Shown here piece by piece: positions 1 to 5,363 of a stretch of 11,059 nucleotides of DNA; the first letter of the stretch is position 1, and the number at the start of each line of letters is the position of its first letter. Origin of the DNA: Stenotrophomonas sp. GTDB lineage: Bacteria; Pseudomonadota; Gammaproteobacteria; Xanthomonadales; Xanthomonadaceae. The notes beneath the pieces were generated by a model that had not been told where the DNA came from, ran no database searches, and was given only the letters and a program-made list of their open reading frames with translations. The DNA lies in NCBI GenBank assembly GCA_003248565.1, contig QFOV01000099.1:1-11059 (forward strand), read 5' to 3'. Position numbers and translations under genes: made by a program.

Positions 1-209
1 GCAGTGCCGGTATAGCTGGCGGCGATGGCACGGCGCTCGGCCTTGGCCACTTCCACCGGCACGGCGTCGCTGGCTTTCTGCTCATCCGGCGTCTTGGCCT
101 TGGCTTCCTCGCCGCCGGCCTTGCAACCGCCAAGCAGCAGGGAAGTGGTGATCAGGAGTGCAGCAGCGCAGCTTCCGGTGCGGGCGTGCAGAGTGAAAAG
201 TCGCGACAT
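1..209 (-). CDS. RND efflux periplasmic adaptor lipoprotein, N-terminus only (partial)
   Basis: The ATG at 207-209 (read on the minus strand) opens a frame with no stop to the left edge, giving the first 69 residues. They show a lipoprotein signal peptide: Arg near the N-terminus, a hydrophobic stretch at about residues 15-26, and the lipobox LGGC with the acylated cysteine at residue 29. An Ala/Lys/Glu-rich linker follows, then VPVEVAKAERR...SYTGT. A Pro-Val-Glu-Val strand followed by a Tyr-Thr-Gly turn is the usual start of the membrane-fusion (HlyD/AcrA-type) adaptor fold. Such adaptors are anchored to the inner membrane by lipid and link an RND pump to an outer-membrane channel. A weak Shine-Dalgarno (AGGGA) lies about 7 nt upstream. 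The pump gene would be expected to the left, outside the window. The family call rests on the N-terminus only; the substrate cannot be told. Confidence 0.72.
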   Translation of the reverse strand, partial: MSRLFTLHARTGSCAAALLITTSLLLGGCKAGGEEAKAKTPDEQKASDAVPVEVAKAERRAIAASYTGT

Positions 210-342
210 CGTCTTGTCCCTGGGGATGCGTAGGCAGGTGTTGTAGCAAAGTATTGCACCACCCCACATCAACACCATGCCCCGAAAGTCATGGGTACCA
301 CTAATAGGTATGGGCTTCCGCAATGCAGCATCCAGGCGCCTG

Positions 343-372
343 TTCCGAACGGGTAAATACGCGGGCTATACT
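343..372 (+). promoter_or_regulatory. Candidate sigma-70-type promoter of the cytochrome operon
   Basis: TATACT at 367-372 matches the -10 consensus at five of six positions. TTCCGA at 343-348, 18 nt upstream, is a poor -35. Transcription would start near 379, leaving a leader of about 50 nt before the ATG at 430. The weak -35 plus an overlapping inverted repeat (347-382) suggests regulation by a DNA-binding protein. The rest of the 210-429 gap contains no convincing gene. I could not assign a clear promoter for the leftward adaptor gene in it. Confidence 0.45.
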
Positions 373-382
373 CGGCCCGTTC
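347..382. promoter_or_regulatory. Inverted repeat around the -10: putative operator
   Basis: GAACGGG (347-353) and CCCGTTC (376-382) are perfect 7-bp inverted arms separated by 22 bp. The -10 TATACT lies between them and the left arm overlaps the poor -35. A second, inner dyad CGGGC (362-366) / GCCCG (375-379) directly brackets the -10. The spacing puts the outer arm centres about 29 bp apart, which could suit a dimeric or tetrameric repressor. The regulator is unknown; the arms could also be a chance dyad in GC-rich DNA. Confidence 0.35.
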
Positions 383-429
383 CGTATCCCACGGCGGAAC
401 CCCAGACCCGCTTACCGGATAAGGAAACC

Positions 430-822
430 ATGCGCTCGCAGCCGCTCGCCGCTTGTTTCGCTCTGGCTTTTGCCCTGACCTTCGGGGCCGCCCAAGCTGA
501 TCCGCAGTCTGCTCCACCCGCCGTCGCCCCCACCGCCACTGCTCCCGCCGCCACACCGGCAGCGGCCAGCACAGGCAATGCCGCCACCGGCCGGATCCTG
601 GCCTATACCTGCCAGGGCTGCCACGGCATCACCGGCTACAAGAACGCCTACCCCAGCTACCGCGTGCCGAAGATCGGCGGGCAGTCACCGCAATACCTGA
701 CCCAGGCGCTGACCGAGTACCGCGAAGGCAAGCGCAAGCATCCGACGATGCAGGCGCAATCGATGAGTTTCAGCCCGCAGGACATTGCTGACCTCTCCGC
801 CTACCTGTCCACCCTCAAATAA
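430..822 (+). CDS. Periplasmic monoheme class I c-type cytochrome (c4/c553-like)
   Basis: A 130-aa periplasmic electron carrier. Residues 1-23 are a Sec signal peptide ending AQA, followed by a Pro/Ala-rich linker to about residue 50. The haem domain has the covalent haem-attachment motif CQGCH (Cys61, Cys64, proximal His65), the segment KIGGQSPQYL and the C-terminal helix SPQDIADLSAYL seen in cytochrome c4 and c553-type domains. Met107 aligns with a Met in the next cytochrome and is the likely distal haem ligand, with Met112 as an alternative. The ATG at 430 is chosen over the in-frame ATG at 277 because AAGGA sits 4 nt upstream and a signal peptide begins there. The next cytochrome gene starts 9 nt after the stop, so the two are surely cotranscribed. 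The likely partner is a terminal oxidase or a peroxidase; the sequence does not say which. Confidence 0.88.
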   Translation: MRSQPLAACFALAFALTFGAAQADPQSAPPAVAPTATAPAATPAAASTGNAATGRILAYTCQGCHGITGYKNAYPSYRVPKIGGQSPQYLTQALTEYREGKRKHPTMQAQSMSFSPQDIADLSAYLSTLK

Positions 823-831
823 GCGCCGACC

Positions 832-1293
832 ATGACGAAAGCCACGCACGCACTGCGTTTGTCCATCGCCCTGTTCGCCGCCATGGGTCTGGCTGCCTGC
901 ACACAGTCCGAAGTGGAGTCCAGCGGCAAGTCCGCGGCTGACCCGGGCCACGCCAGCGGTGAACACGGATCCAGTTCCTCCGCCGGCCTGCCCGCCGGTC
1001 GCATCGCCGCCGGTGAGCACCTGGCCGCTGCCAAGGGCAAGGCCACCGGGCAGAGCTGCATCGACTGCCACGGCGCCGACGGCAACAACCCGATCGACCC
1101 GACCTATCCCAAGCTCGGCGGCCAGTACGGCGACTACCTCGCCCACGCGCTGCAGGCCTACCGTGCCAGCACCCGCGACCACATGCTGATGACCCCGCAG
1201 GCGCAGAACCTGAGTGACCAGGACATCGCCGACCTCGCAGCCTACTTCGGCTCACGCCCCAGCCAGTTGCGCGACCTGCACGGCGTAGACTGA
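832..1293 (+). CDS. Membrane-anchored monoheme c-type cytochrome lipoprotein
   Basis: A 153-aa protein with a lipoprotein signal ending LAAC (acylated Cys23). A Ser/Gly/Glu-rich linker runs to about residue 55, followed by one class I cytochrome c domain. CIDCH gives Cys76, Cys79 and His80 for haem; Met120 (or Met118) is the probable sixth ligand. YPKLGGQYGDYL and LSDQDIADLAAYF are strongly typical of cytochrome c4/c5-like domains. It resembles the preceding gene product over the whole haem domain, so the pair looks like an old tandem duplication, with one soluble and one lipid-anchored copy. It lies 9 nt downstream of the first cytochrome gene, and a strong intrinsic terminator follows 30 nt after its stop. 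There is no strong Shine-Dalgarno, so translational coupling to the upstream gene is plausible. Confidence 0.88.
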   Translation: MTKATHALRLSIALFAAMGLAACTQSEVESSGKSAADPGHASGEHGSSSSAGLPAGRIAAGEHLAAAKGKATGQSCIDCHGADGNNPIDPTYPKLGGQYGDYLAHALQAYRASTRDHMLMTPQAQNLSDQDIADLAAYFGSRPSQLRDLHGVD

Positions 1294-1322
1294 GGACAAC
1301 CGTTGCAGCACCGCACCGAAAC

Positions 1323-1352
1323 AACAAAGCCGCCCTTGGGCGGCTTTGTTTT
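1323..1352 (+). terminator. Intrinsic terminator of the cytochrome operon
   Basis: AACAAAGCCGCCC (1323-1335) pairs perfectly with GGGCGGCTTTGTT (1338-1350). The stem is 13 bp on paper, with the central pairs opening into a small loop. The right arm ends in a T-rich run to 1352. The A-rich base of the left arm could give a partial terminator in the reverse direction, but no minus-strand gene ends here. Confidence 0.85.
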
Positions 1353-1370
1353 CACCACGCTTCGCACTGT

Positions 1371-1470
1371 TTGTGGGAGCGGCGTCAGCCGCGAGGCTGA
1401 CATTGTTGGAGCACCACTCACTGTGCCATCTGCAGCACCACCTGCTTCGCGGCTTGCGCCACTCCCACAA
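1371..1470. repeat. REP doublet A (BIME-like pair of inverted REPs)
   Basis: The left REP (1371-1395) and right REP (1445-1470) are inverted copies of one element. Each has a TTGTGGGAG head followed by an inner palindrome of the form GCGGC-GTnA-GCCGC. The left arm reads GTGGGAGCGGCGTCAGCCGC; the right, read on the minus strand, has GTGGGAGTGGCGCAAGCCGC. The 49-nt interior begins GCTGACATTG and resembles that of doublet B. A GTGG head plus a short palindrome is the pattern of REPs mobilised by REP-associated tyrosine transposases (RAYTs). No RAYT gene is in the window. The element ends 17 nt before the next start codon. Confidence 0.85.
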
Positions 1471-1487
1471 CGGATACGTGAACACGC

Positions 1488-1772
1488 ATGCCACTCTATC
1501 GATGCTTGATCTGCGGCGAAAACTTCCCGGGCGCCCTTCTTGGCAAGCACTCGCCCGTTGGCTTCTATGCCACCCGCTTCGTGGAGGCAGCGAGCAGCGA
1601 CGATGCGGAAGCGCTAGCCCTGGACCAACTCCGGAACGAAGATGAGTTGAACATTCCTGCCGAACTCCGCAGCGAAGATGCCCGGGTTTTCTTCGAGGAA
1701 ATCACGGAGATCAATGCGGACAGCGAACGCCTGCCCAACTCCGGTTTCACATTCTTTGTCATGGGCAGCTGA
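1488..1772 (+). CDS. Small hypothetical protein, conserved type
   Basis: A 94-aa soluble, acidic protein with no signal peptide or membrane segment. It begins MPLYRCLICGENFPG, with a CxxC at Cys6/Cys9 and no other cysteines. The middle is Glu/Asp-rich (about residues 36-78), and it ends GFTFFVMGS. From memory, similar short proteins starting MPLYRC and ending in GFTFF occur in Xanthomonadaceae and Pseudomonas, but I could not search. The frame also has codon use like its neighbours. No function is known to me. There is no good Shine-Dalgarno, and the start lies only 17 nt after REP doublet A, so its promoter must be in or before the repeat. A 6-bp hairpin (ACTCGG/CCGAGT, 1783-1801) lies just downstream. 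Confidence 0.68.
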   Translation: MPLYRCLICGENFPGALLGKHSPVGFYATRFVEAASSDDAEALALDQLRNEDELNIPAELRSEDARVFFEEITEINADSERLPNSGFTFFVMGS

Positions 1773-2084
1773 TTTCCCAAAGACTCGGACTGCTACCGAG
1801 TTGATCCTGCCCGTGCAGGCGCAGCACATTCGGAAAGCAAGAACAGGTGCCTCAACATCGCCCGGGTGCGCTGCATTCACCTCGGCGGCGCTGCCTGGTC
1901 TGCGTGCACAATGCAACAAACACTGCTTGTGGGAGCGGTGTAAGCCGCGAAGCTGGCATTGCCGAGACCTCCAGCACCTCCGACATCTGGTTCACTACGT
2001 GCTTCGCGGCTTACGCCGCTCCCACAAGAAAGCACGAAGATCGCAGCACGCGGCACACGACACACAACCCAGTGCCGGCAAGCC
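1773..2084. other. Gene-free stretch between convergent genes
   Basis: This 312-nt interval separates the convergent hypothetical gene and the TonB-like repeat gene. It holds a small hairpin, ACTCGG (1783-1788) / CCGAGT (1796-1801) with a 7-nt loop and no clear T-run, which is at best a weak terminator. It also holds REP doublet B (1927-2027). The open frames across it look like chance frames: they run straight through the repeat and have no Shine-Dalgarno or recognisable domain. No standard terminator is visible for the minus-strand gene. The REP doublet may serve as the 3' boundary for both transcripts. Confidence 0.6.
1927..2027. repeat. REP doublet B
   Basis: The left REP (1927-1952) has TTGTGGGAGCGGTGTAAGCC and the right REP (2002-2027) is its inverted copy with CGCTCCCACAAG at the end. 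The inner palindromes are GCGGYGTAAGCCGC. The interior of about 50 nt starts GCTGGCATTG and contains CATCTG at the same place as doublet A, so A and B derive from one composite element in the same orientation. It is located between convergent genes. Confidence 0.88.
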
Positions 2085-3887
2085 TCAACGGCTGCCGTTG
2101 TCTTCCTGCAACTCTTTCTTGAACGGGATATCCGGCGGTGGCCGCGCTTCCGCCGGCTGCTCCTGCATGTTTGGGTTGGTCAGGCCACAGCCACCACCGA
2201 ACTGCAGCATCGACACCACACAGGAAATCTTGCTCTTTGAGCCAGGAATCGGAATCTCCACGCTCTTGATGCCCCGACGCACCCACTCGGCCAGCAAGGA
2301 CTCGTTCGGCGCCCAGTACTTGTCGAACGAAGTTGGCGTGTAGTCATACGGCGGGCGCTTGAGCCAGGTACCGGACTCGGCGATGCGCTCGCGGCTCCAG
2401 GTATCGGAATCACCGCCGGGCGCACCACGCTTGTCCATGTCCTGCGCCTGCCCCTCGTTGGCACCCAGCCTTACGCTGCCATCGGCATTGAAAAGCCCCG
2501 CACCCTTGTCAGCCTGACCGCCAGCGCTGCCAGCGACCTGGCGCTGCGCTGCGCCCCAATCATCGCCACGGTTGGGCGTTGCCCAACCGCCGCTGCGATC
2601 CTCGGCTTTCGGACCCGCACCTGCGCTGGTTCCGGCACGCGGGCTCGGAGTGGCAGCCGCCTGCCCGCCAGTGCGCGACGGGCTGGTCGATGCACTTGCT
2701 GCCGTTGTACCGGTCGATGCCTGCGTCGCTGCAGTTGGACTCGGCGCCGCCTGTGCCGCGGGCTTGTCTGGCACACCGGGTACCGCGCGCTCACGCACCG
2801 CCATCGTCGGTGTCTTCACTTCCACCTGCGCAGCACGAGATGGCAGCGTCGCCATCGCCACCGATTCCTGCGTTGCTGTCTCAACCTGACGTTCGCGCAC
2901 GCCAAATTCAGGCGTGCGGATACGCACCTGTGTTTCGCGCACATGCGGCTGCGTCACCGCTATCGGTTGCTGCGTGGCAACTTCGATCTGGCGTTCACGC
3001 ACCTGCACCTGCGGCGAACGCAGCTGCACCGCAACGTCTGCCGGCTGGCGTAGCGCCTGTGTTGGCTGCGGACGATCAACCGCGGTCTCAATCGTGCGCT
3101 CGCGTACCTGCGCCTGACTGCTGCGCAACGCAGGCGCCGTCACCGTGGCAGGCGGCACCACGAATTCGCTGGTCGGCCGATTAGTCTCCGTCAACTGCAG
3201 CGGCTGCTCGCTTGGCGGCTGCGGCACAGGTTTGGACGCATCTATCGGCATCCATTCAGGCTCGAAATCCGCCTCTGCGGCAGATGTCGCATTGTCCTGC
3301 ACTGCACTCGCAGCGGGGGCTGCAGACGATTCCCGGGCTGCGGGTGCCGATGGCTCGACCGCAGCAGCGCCGGACTCGGACTGCGCTGCAACTGCCGCCT
3401 GCACCCCGGCTGCCTCGGCAGCTTGCGGGGCGCCGCCCCCCTCCTCGTCCGGCGTACCACGCCCGACGAACTCTACCTGCACGCGCTCGCCGTCTTCGGC
3501 GTTCTGTTCTGGCACATTGCTGCGCACCAACGCCACCCACAGCAACAGCAGCGCGAACAGCACATGCAGGCCGGCACTGAAAAATCCCGCGAACCAGCGC
3601 AGGCCACGCTGATCGCGCGGCGGCGGTTCGCCACCATTCCAGAACAACAATACGATGATTCGCCACAGCGGCAGCGGCGTGGCCACAGCCTCGCGTGGTC
3701 GCTGCGGCCGCGCTGCCATGACCCCGGCAGCATCGGCATCGGCAAAGGCCGACAATCCCTTGGATACGCGCGTGCGCAGCCAGTTGCTCCAGCTATACGG
3801 CATGCCGGTGCGGCGATCGTGCAGGATGCTGGTCTGCCGGCGCGAAGCCAGCAGACTGATCAGCTCGGTAACCGATGTCACCGGCAT
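2085..3887 (-). CDS. TonB-like transmembrane repetitive protein of unknown function
   Basis: A 600-aa protein if started at the ATG at 3887, which is 13 nt after the nfuA stop. An in-frame ATG at 3962 would overlap nfuA by 62 nt and gives a less natural start. Neither has a clear Shine-Dalgarno, so coupling to nfuA is likely. The layout is: a basic cytoplasmic N-terminus (about 1-75); one or two hydrophobic segments, the clear one (GLHVLFALLLLWVALV) at about 106-121; then ERVQVEFVGRGTP, which resembles the exit of TonB-like proteins. A long Ala/Pro/Ser-rich periplasmic part contains four VRER repeats at about residues 261-368. The compact C-terminal part (about 495-600) is rich in Trp, Tyr and Pro, has only two cysteines in that part (556 and 567, possibly a disulfide), and ends in a charged tail. 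The architecture (single anchor, extended arm, C-terminal head) suggests a periplasm-spanning or envelope-linking role. Similar proteins are, as I recall, labelled 'transmembrane repetitive protein' in Stenotrophomonas. No enzymatic motif is seen. Confidence 0.75.
   Translation of the reverse strand: MPVTSVTELISLLASRRQTSILHDRRTGMPYSWSNWLRTRVSKGLSAFADADAAGVMAARPQRPREAVATPLPLWRIIVLLFWNGGEPPPRDQRGLRWFAGFFSAGLHVLFALLLLWVALVRSNVPEQNAEDGERVQVEFVGRGTPDEEGGGAPQAAEAAGVQAAVAAQSESGAAAVEPSAPAARESSAAPAASAVQDNATSAAEADFEPEWMPIDASKPVPQPPSEQPLQLTETNRPTSEFVVPPATVTAPALRSSQAQVRERTIETAVDRPQPTQALRQPADVAVQLRSPQVQVRERQIEVATQQPIAVTQPHVRETQVRIRTPEFGVRERQVETATQESVAMATLPSRAAQVEVKTPTMAVRERAVPGVPDKPAAQAAPSPTAATQASTGTTAASASTSPSRTGGQAAATPSPRAGTSAGAGPKAEDRSGGWATPNRGDDWGAAQRQVAGSAGGQADKGAGLFNADGSVRLGANEGQAQDMDKRGAPGGDSDTWSRERIAESGTWLKRPPYDYTPTSFDKYWAPNESLLAEWVRRGIKSVEIPIPGSKSKISCVVSMLQFGGGCGLTNPNMQEQPAEARPPPDIPFKKELQEDNGSR
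2784..3131 (-). repeat. Four degenerate ~34-aa VRER protein repeats
   Basis: Within the TonB-like protein, VRER occurs four times, with the first codons at 3107, 3002, 2900 and 2798. This is a spacing of 34-35 residues. Each is preceded by a short strand-like segment (for example QLRSPQVQ, RIRTPEFG, EVKTPTMA) and the first three are followed by a Glu-containing strand (TIETA, QIEVA, QVETA). The DNA has diverged (VRER is encoded differently in each copy), so the units are old and kept at the protein level. Confidence 0.75.
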
Positions 3888-3900
3888 GCGTGGTAGCGGC

Positions 3901-4500
3901 TCAGCCCGCGCCGTCGCGCGGAATATACGGGGCCTGACCGGTTTCGTGGTCGGTGGCGTCACGCACGGCAGTGATGCCAGGCACCCGGCCCATCAAGGTT
4001 TTCTCGATCCCCTGCTTCAAGGTCACATCGGCCATGCCGCAACCGTGGCAGCCACCGCCGAAGCGCAGCAACACCACGCCATCGGCCGACACTTCCTGCA
4101 CCGCAACGCGGCCGCCATGCGACGCCAGCTGCGGATTGATTTCGTTCTCGATCACCCAGCGCACACGCTCGACGATGGACGCCGCATCACCGGGGGCTTC
4201 GCCCTTGATCTTGGGGGCCTTGATCGTCAGCTGCTGGGTACCGGCAGCCTGGGTGACGAAGTCGATCTCGGCGCCGTCCAACCACGCCACGCTGGTGGCA
4301 GCGACATACAAAGTGAAGCCATCGCAGTCCACCGCCCACTCGTCACCGAGCAGGTCAGCCGGCTCGGCAAATTCAAGGCGCGCGTCTGCGCTCGGGGTTC
4401 CCGGGTCCATCGCGCTCAGGCGCACGCCCATCCCGGGCACGGCCTCGCGTTCGATCAACTTGCGGAAATGTGTTTGGGCGGTATCTGAGATCTGGATCAT
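3901..4500 (-). CDS. nfuA: NfuA, Fe-S cluster carrier/biogenesis protein
   Basis: A 199-aa cytoplasmic protein, close to the usual length (about 190 aa in E. coli). The N-terminal half (about 1-95) is the degenerate A-type (IscA-like) domain, which has lost the three cluster cysteines; only Cys59 is present. The C-terminal Nfu domain (about 105-180) has VERVRWVIENEINPQLASHGG and GGGCHGCGMADVTLKQGIE. Its CxxC (Cys151, Cys154) binds a [4Fe-4S] cluster across a dimer for delivery to target enzymes. In other bacteria NfuA is important under oxidative or iron stress. The start at 4500 matches the family's N-terminus (MIQISDTAQTHF). Upstream there is no Shine-Dalgarno but a -10-like TAGAAT 6 nt away, which hints at a leaderless message. 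The TonB-like gene follows 13 nt after the stop. Confidence 0.96.
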   Translation of the reverse strand: MIQISDTAQTHFRKLIEREAVPGMGVRLSAMDPGTPSADARLEFAEPADLLGDEWAVDCDGFTLYVAATSVAWLDGAEIDFVTQAAGTQQLTIKAPKIKGEAPGDAASIVERVRWVIENEINPQLASHGGRVAVQEVSADGVVLLRFGGGCHGCGMADVTLKQGIEKTLMGRVPGITAVRDATDHETGQAPYIPRDGAG

Positions 4501-4506
4501 GCGGGT

Positions 4507-4512
4507 ATTCTA
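4507..4512 (-). promoter_or_regulatory. -10-like hexamer for nfuA, near-leaderless
   Basis: Read on the minus strand, TAGAAT (five of six consensus positions) ends 6 nt before the nfuA ATG. If used, transcription would begin at or next to the A of the start codon. No good -35 is found 15-18 nt upstream, and there is no Shine-Dalgarno between it and the ATG. The site lies in the 88-nt gap shared with the divergent phhB. Confidence 0.35.
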
Positions 4513-4588
4513 GCCGTGTCTTGGTTGCCACCGATGGGACACTGATTCCAACGGCGGCACAGTTCAGTCATCTGTTATGGAGGTTTGC

Positions 4589-4936
4589 ATGGCCCCTGAT
4601 CTCATCCCGCTGGCACAAGCGCACTGCAGCCCGCGCCGGGGCAGCGAATATCGCCTCGGCCAGGCCCGCGTCGCCGAGCTGCTGCCGCAGGTACCGGGCT
4701 GGGAGCTGGCCGAGAACGGCCAGGCCCTGACCCGCACATTCCGCTTTGACAACTACCACGGCACCATGGCCTTCGTGAACGCGCTGGCCTGGGTTGCGCA
4801 CCGCGAAGACCACCACCCCGACCTGGGCGTGCACTACGACCGCGCCGTTGTGCGCTTTTCCACCCACGATGTGGGCGGCCTGAGCGAGAACGACTTCATC
4901 TGTGCCGCCAAGGCATCCGCACTAACGGAGCAATGA
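4589..4936 (+). CDS. phhB: PhhB, pterin-4a-carbinolamine dehydratase
   Basis: A 115-aa cytoplasmic enzyme that dehydrates 4a-hydroxytetrahydrobiopterin, which recycles the pterin cofactor after aromatic amino-acid hydroxylation. The family signature is complete: REDHHPDLGVHYDRAVVRFSTH, containing His75, His76 and Pro77, the following Tyr83, and His93. The rest of the fold is also present (PGWEL, then FRFDNYHGTMAFVNALAWVA as the long helix). The start at 4589 is chosen because GGAGG (4579-4583) is 5 nt upstream. The in-frame ATG at 4577 overlaps that Shine-Dalgarno and adds only four residues. No phenylalanine hydroxylase (phhA) gene is adjacent. The stop is 1 nt before the next start codon, so the genes are translationally coupled. 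Confidence 0.95.
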   Translation: MAPDLIPLAQAHCSPRRGSEYRLGQARVAELLPQVPGWELAENGQALTRTFRFDNYHGTMAFVNALAWVAHREDHHPDLGVHYDRAVVRFSTHDVGGLSENDFICAAKASALTEQ

Positions 4937-4937
4937 C

Positions 4938-5354
4938 ATGAAACTGCGTCTGCTGTTCGCTGCATTGGGCACCGTGGCTGCACTGAGCGCCTGCAACTCC
5001 TCCGACCAACCGGCCGCACCGACCGTCGCCCCGACCGAAGTGGCCGCCGTGCAGACCCCGCCACCGGACTACCCGGCCGAACTGGCCTGCACCGGGGTAG
5101 GCGGCAAGAGCGTGCTGCGCGTGGTGGTTGGCCCGCAGGGCACGCCCACCGAAGTTTCGCTGGTCACCAGCAGCGGCAACAGCCAGCTGGATGACTCCGC
5201 CGCGCGCCGCGTGCGCGAGTGGAAGTTCAACCCGGCCACCCGCAACGGCCAGCCGGTGCCTACCACCATCCAGGTACCGGTCAGCTTCAACCCGCCGGAC
5301 CCGAAGCCGAATGAGTGCTTTGCCATCGAAGAACGCGCGCGTCGTGGCGGCTGA
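4938..5354 (+). CDS. Lipoprotein with a TonB C-terminal domain
   Basis: A 138-aa protein. The lipoprotein signal ends LSAC (Cys19), and a short Pro/Ala linker (20-42) follows. Residues 43-118 form a TonB C-terminal domain: PDYPAELACTGVGGKSVLRV, VGPQGTPTEVSLVTSSGN, LDDSAARRVREWKFNPATRNG and VPVSF all match the family pattern. Unlike true TonB it lacks the N-terminal membrane helix that contacts ExbB/ExbD and a long Pro-rich spacer, so it probably does not transduce energy itself. Cys51 and Cys127 could form a disulfide. GGAG lies 7 nt before the ATG, inside the end of phhB. It sits between phhB and zupT in an apparent operon; a role in envelope metal handling is a guess. Confidence 0.85.
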   Translation: MKLRLLFAALGTVAALSACNSSDQPAAPTVAPTEVAAVQTPPPDYPAELACTGVGGKSVLRVVVGPQGTPTEVSLVTSSGNSQLDDSAARRVREWKFNPATRNGQPVPTTIQVPVSFNPPDPKPNECFAIEERARRGG

Positions 5355-5363
5355 TCGCGACTG

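Noticed and set aside
277..429. Upstream extension of the first cytochrome gene
   Set aside because: It would put 51 residues before a clear signal peptide and would include the promoter. The ATG at 430 has its own AAGGA.
1371..2027. CRISPR-like pattern of repeats with ~50-nt spacers
   Set aside because: The repeats are inverted pairs with a REP palindrome, only two pairs ~450 nt apart, with related interiors and no cas genes.
1678..2343. 221-aa plus-strand frame across the intergenic region
   Set aside because: It runs through REP doublet B and into the 3' end of the minus-strand gene, has no Shine-Dalgarno, and its composition looks like noise.
3888..3962. Longer start of the TonB-like gene overlapping nfuA
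   Set aside because: A 62-nt overlap with nfuA gives a Pro/Arg-rich string. The ATG at 3887 right after the nfuA stop is more natural, though the choice is not certain.
3655..4488. 277-aa plus-strand frame across nfuA and the start of the TonB-like gene
   Set aside because: Antisense to the certain nfuA; no domain seen.
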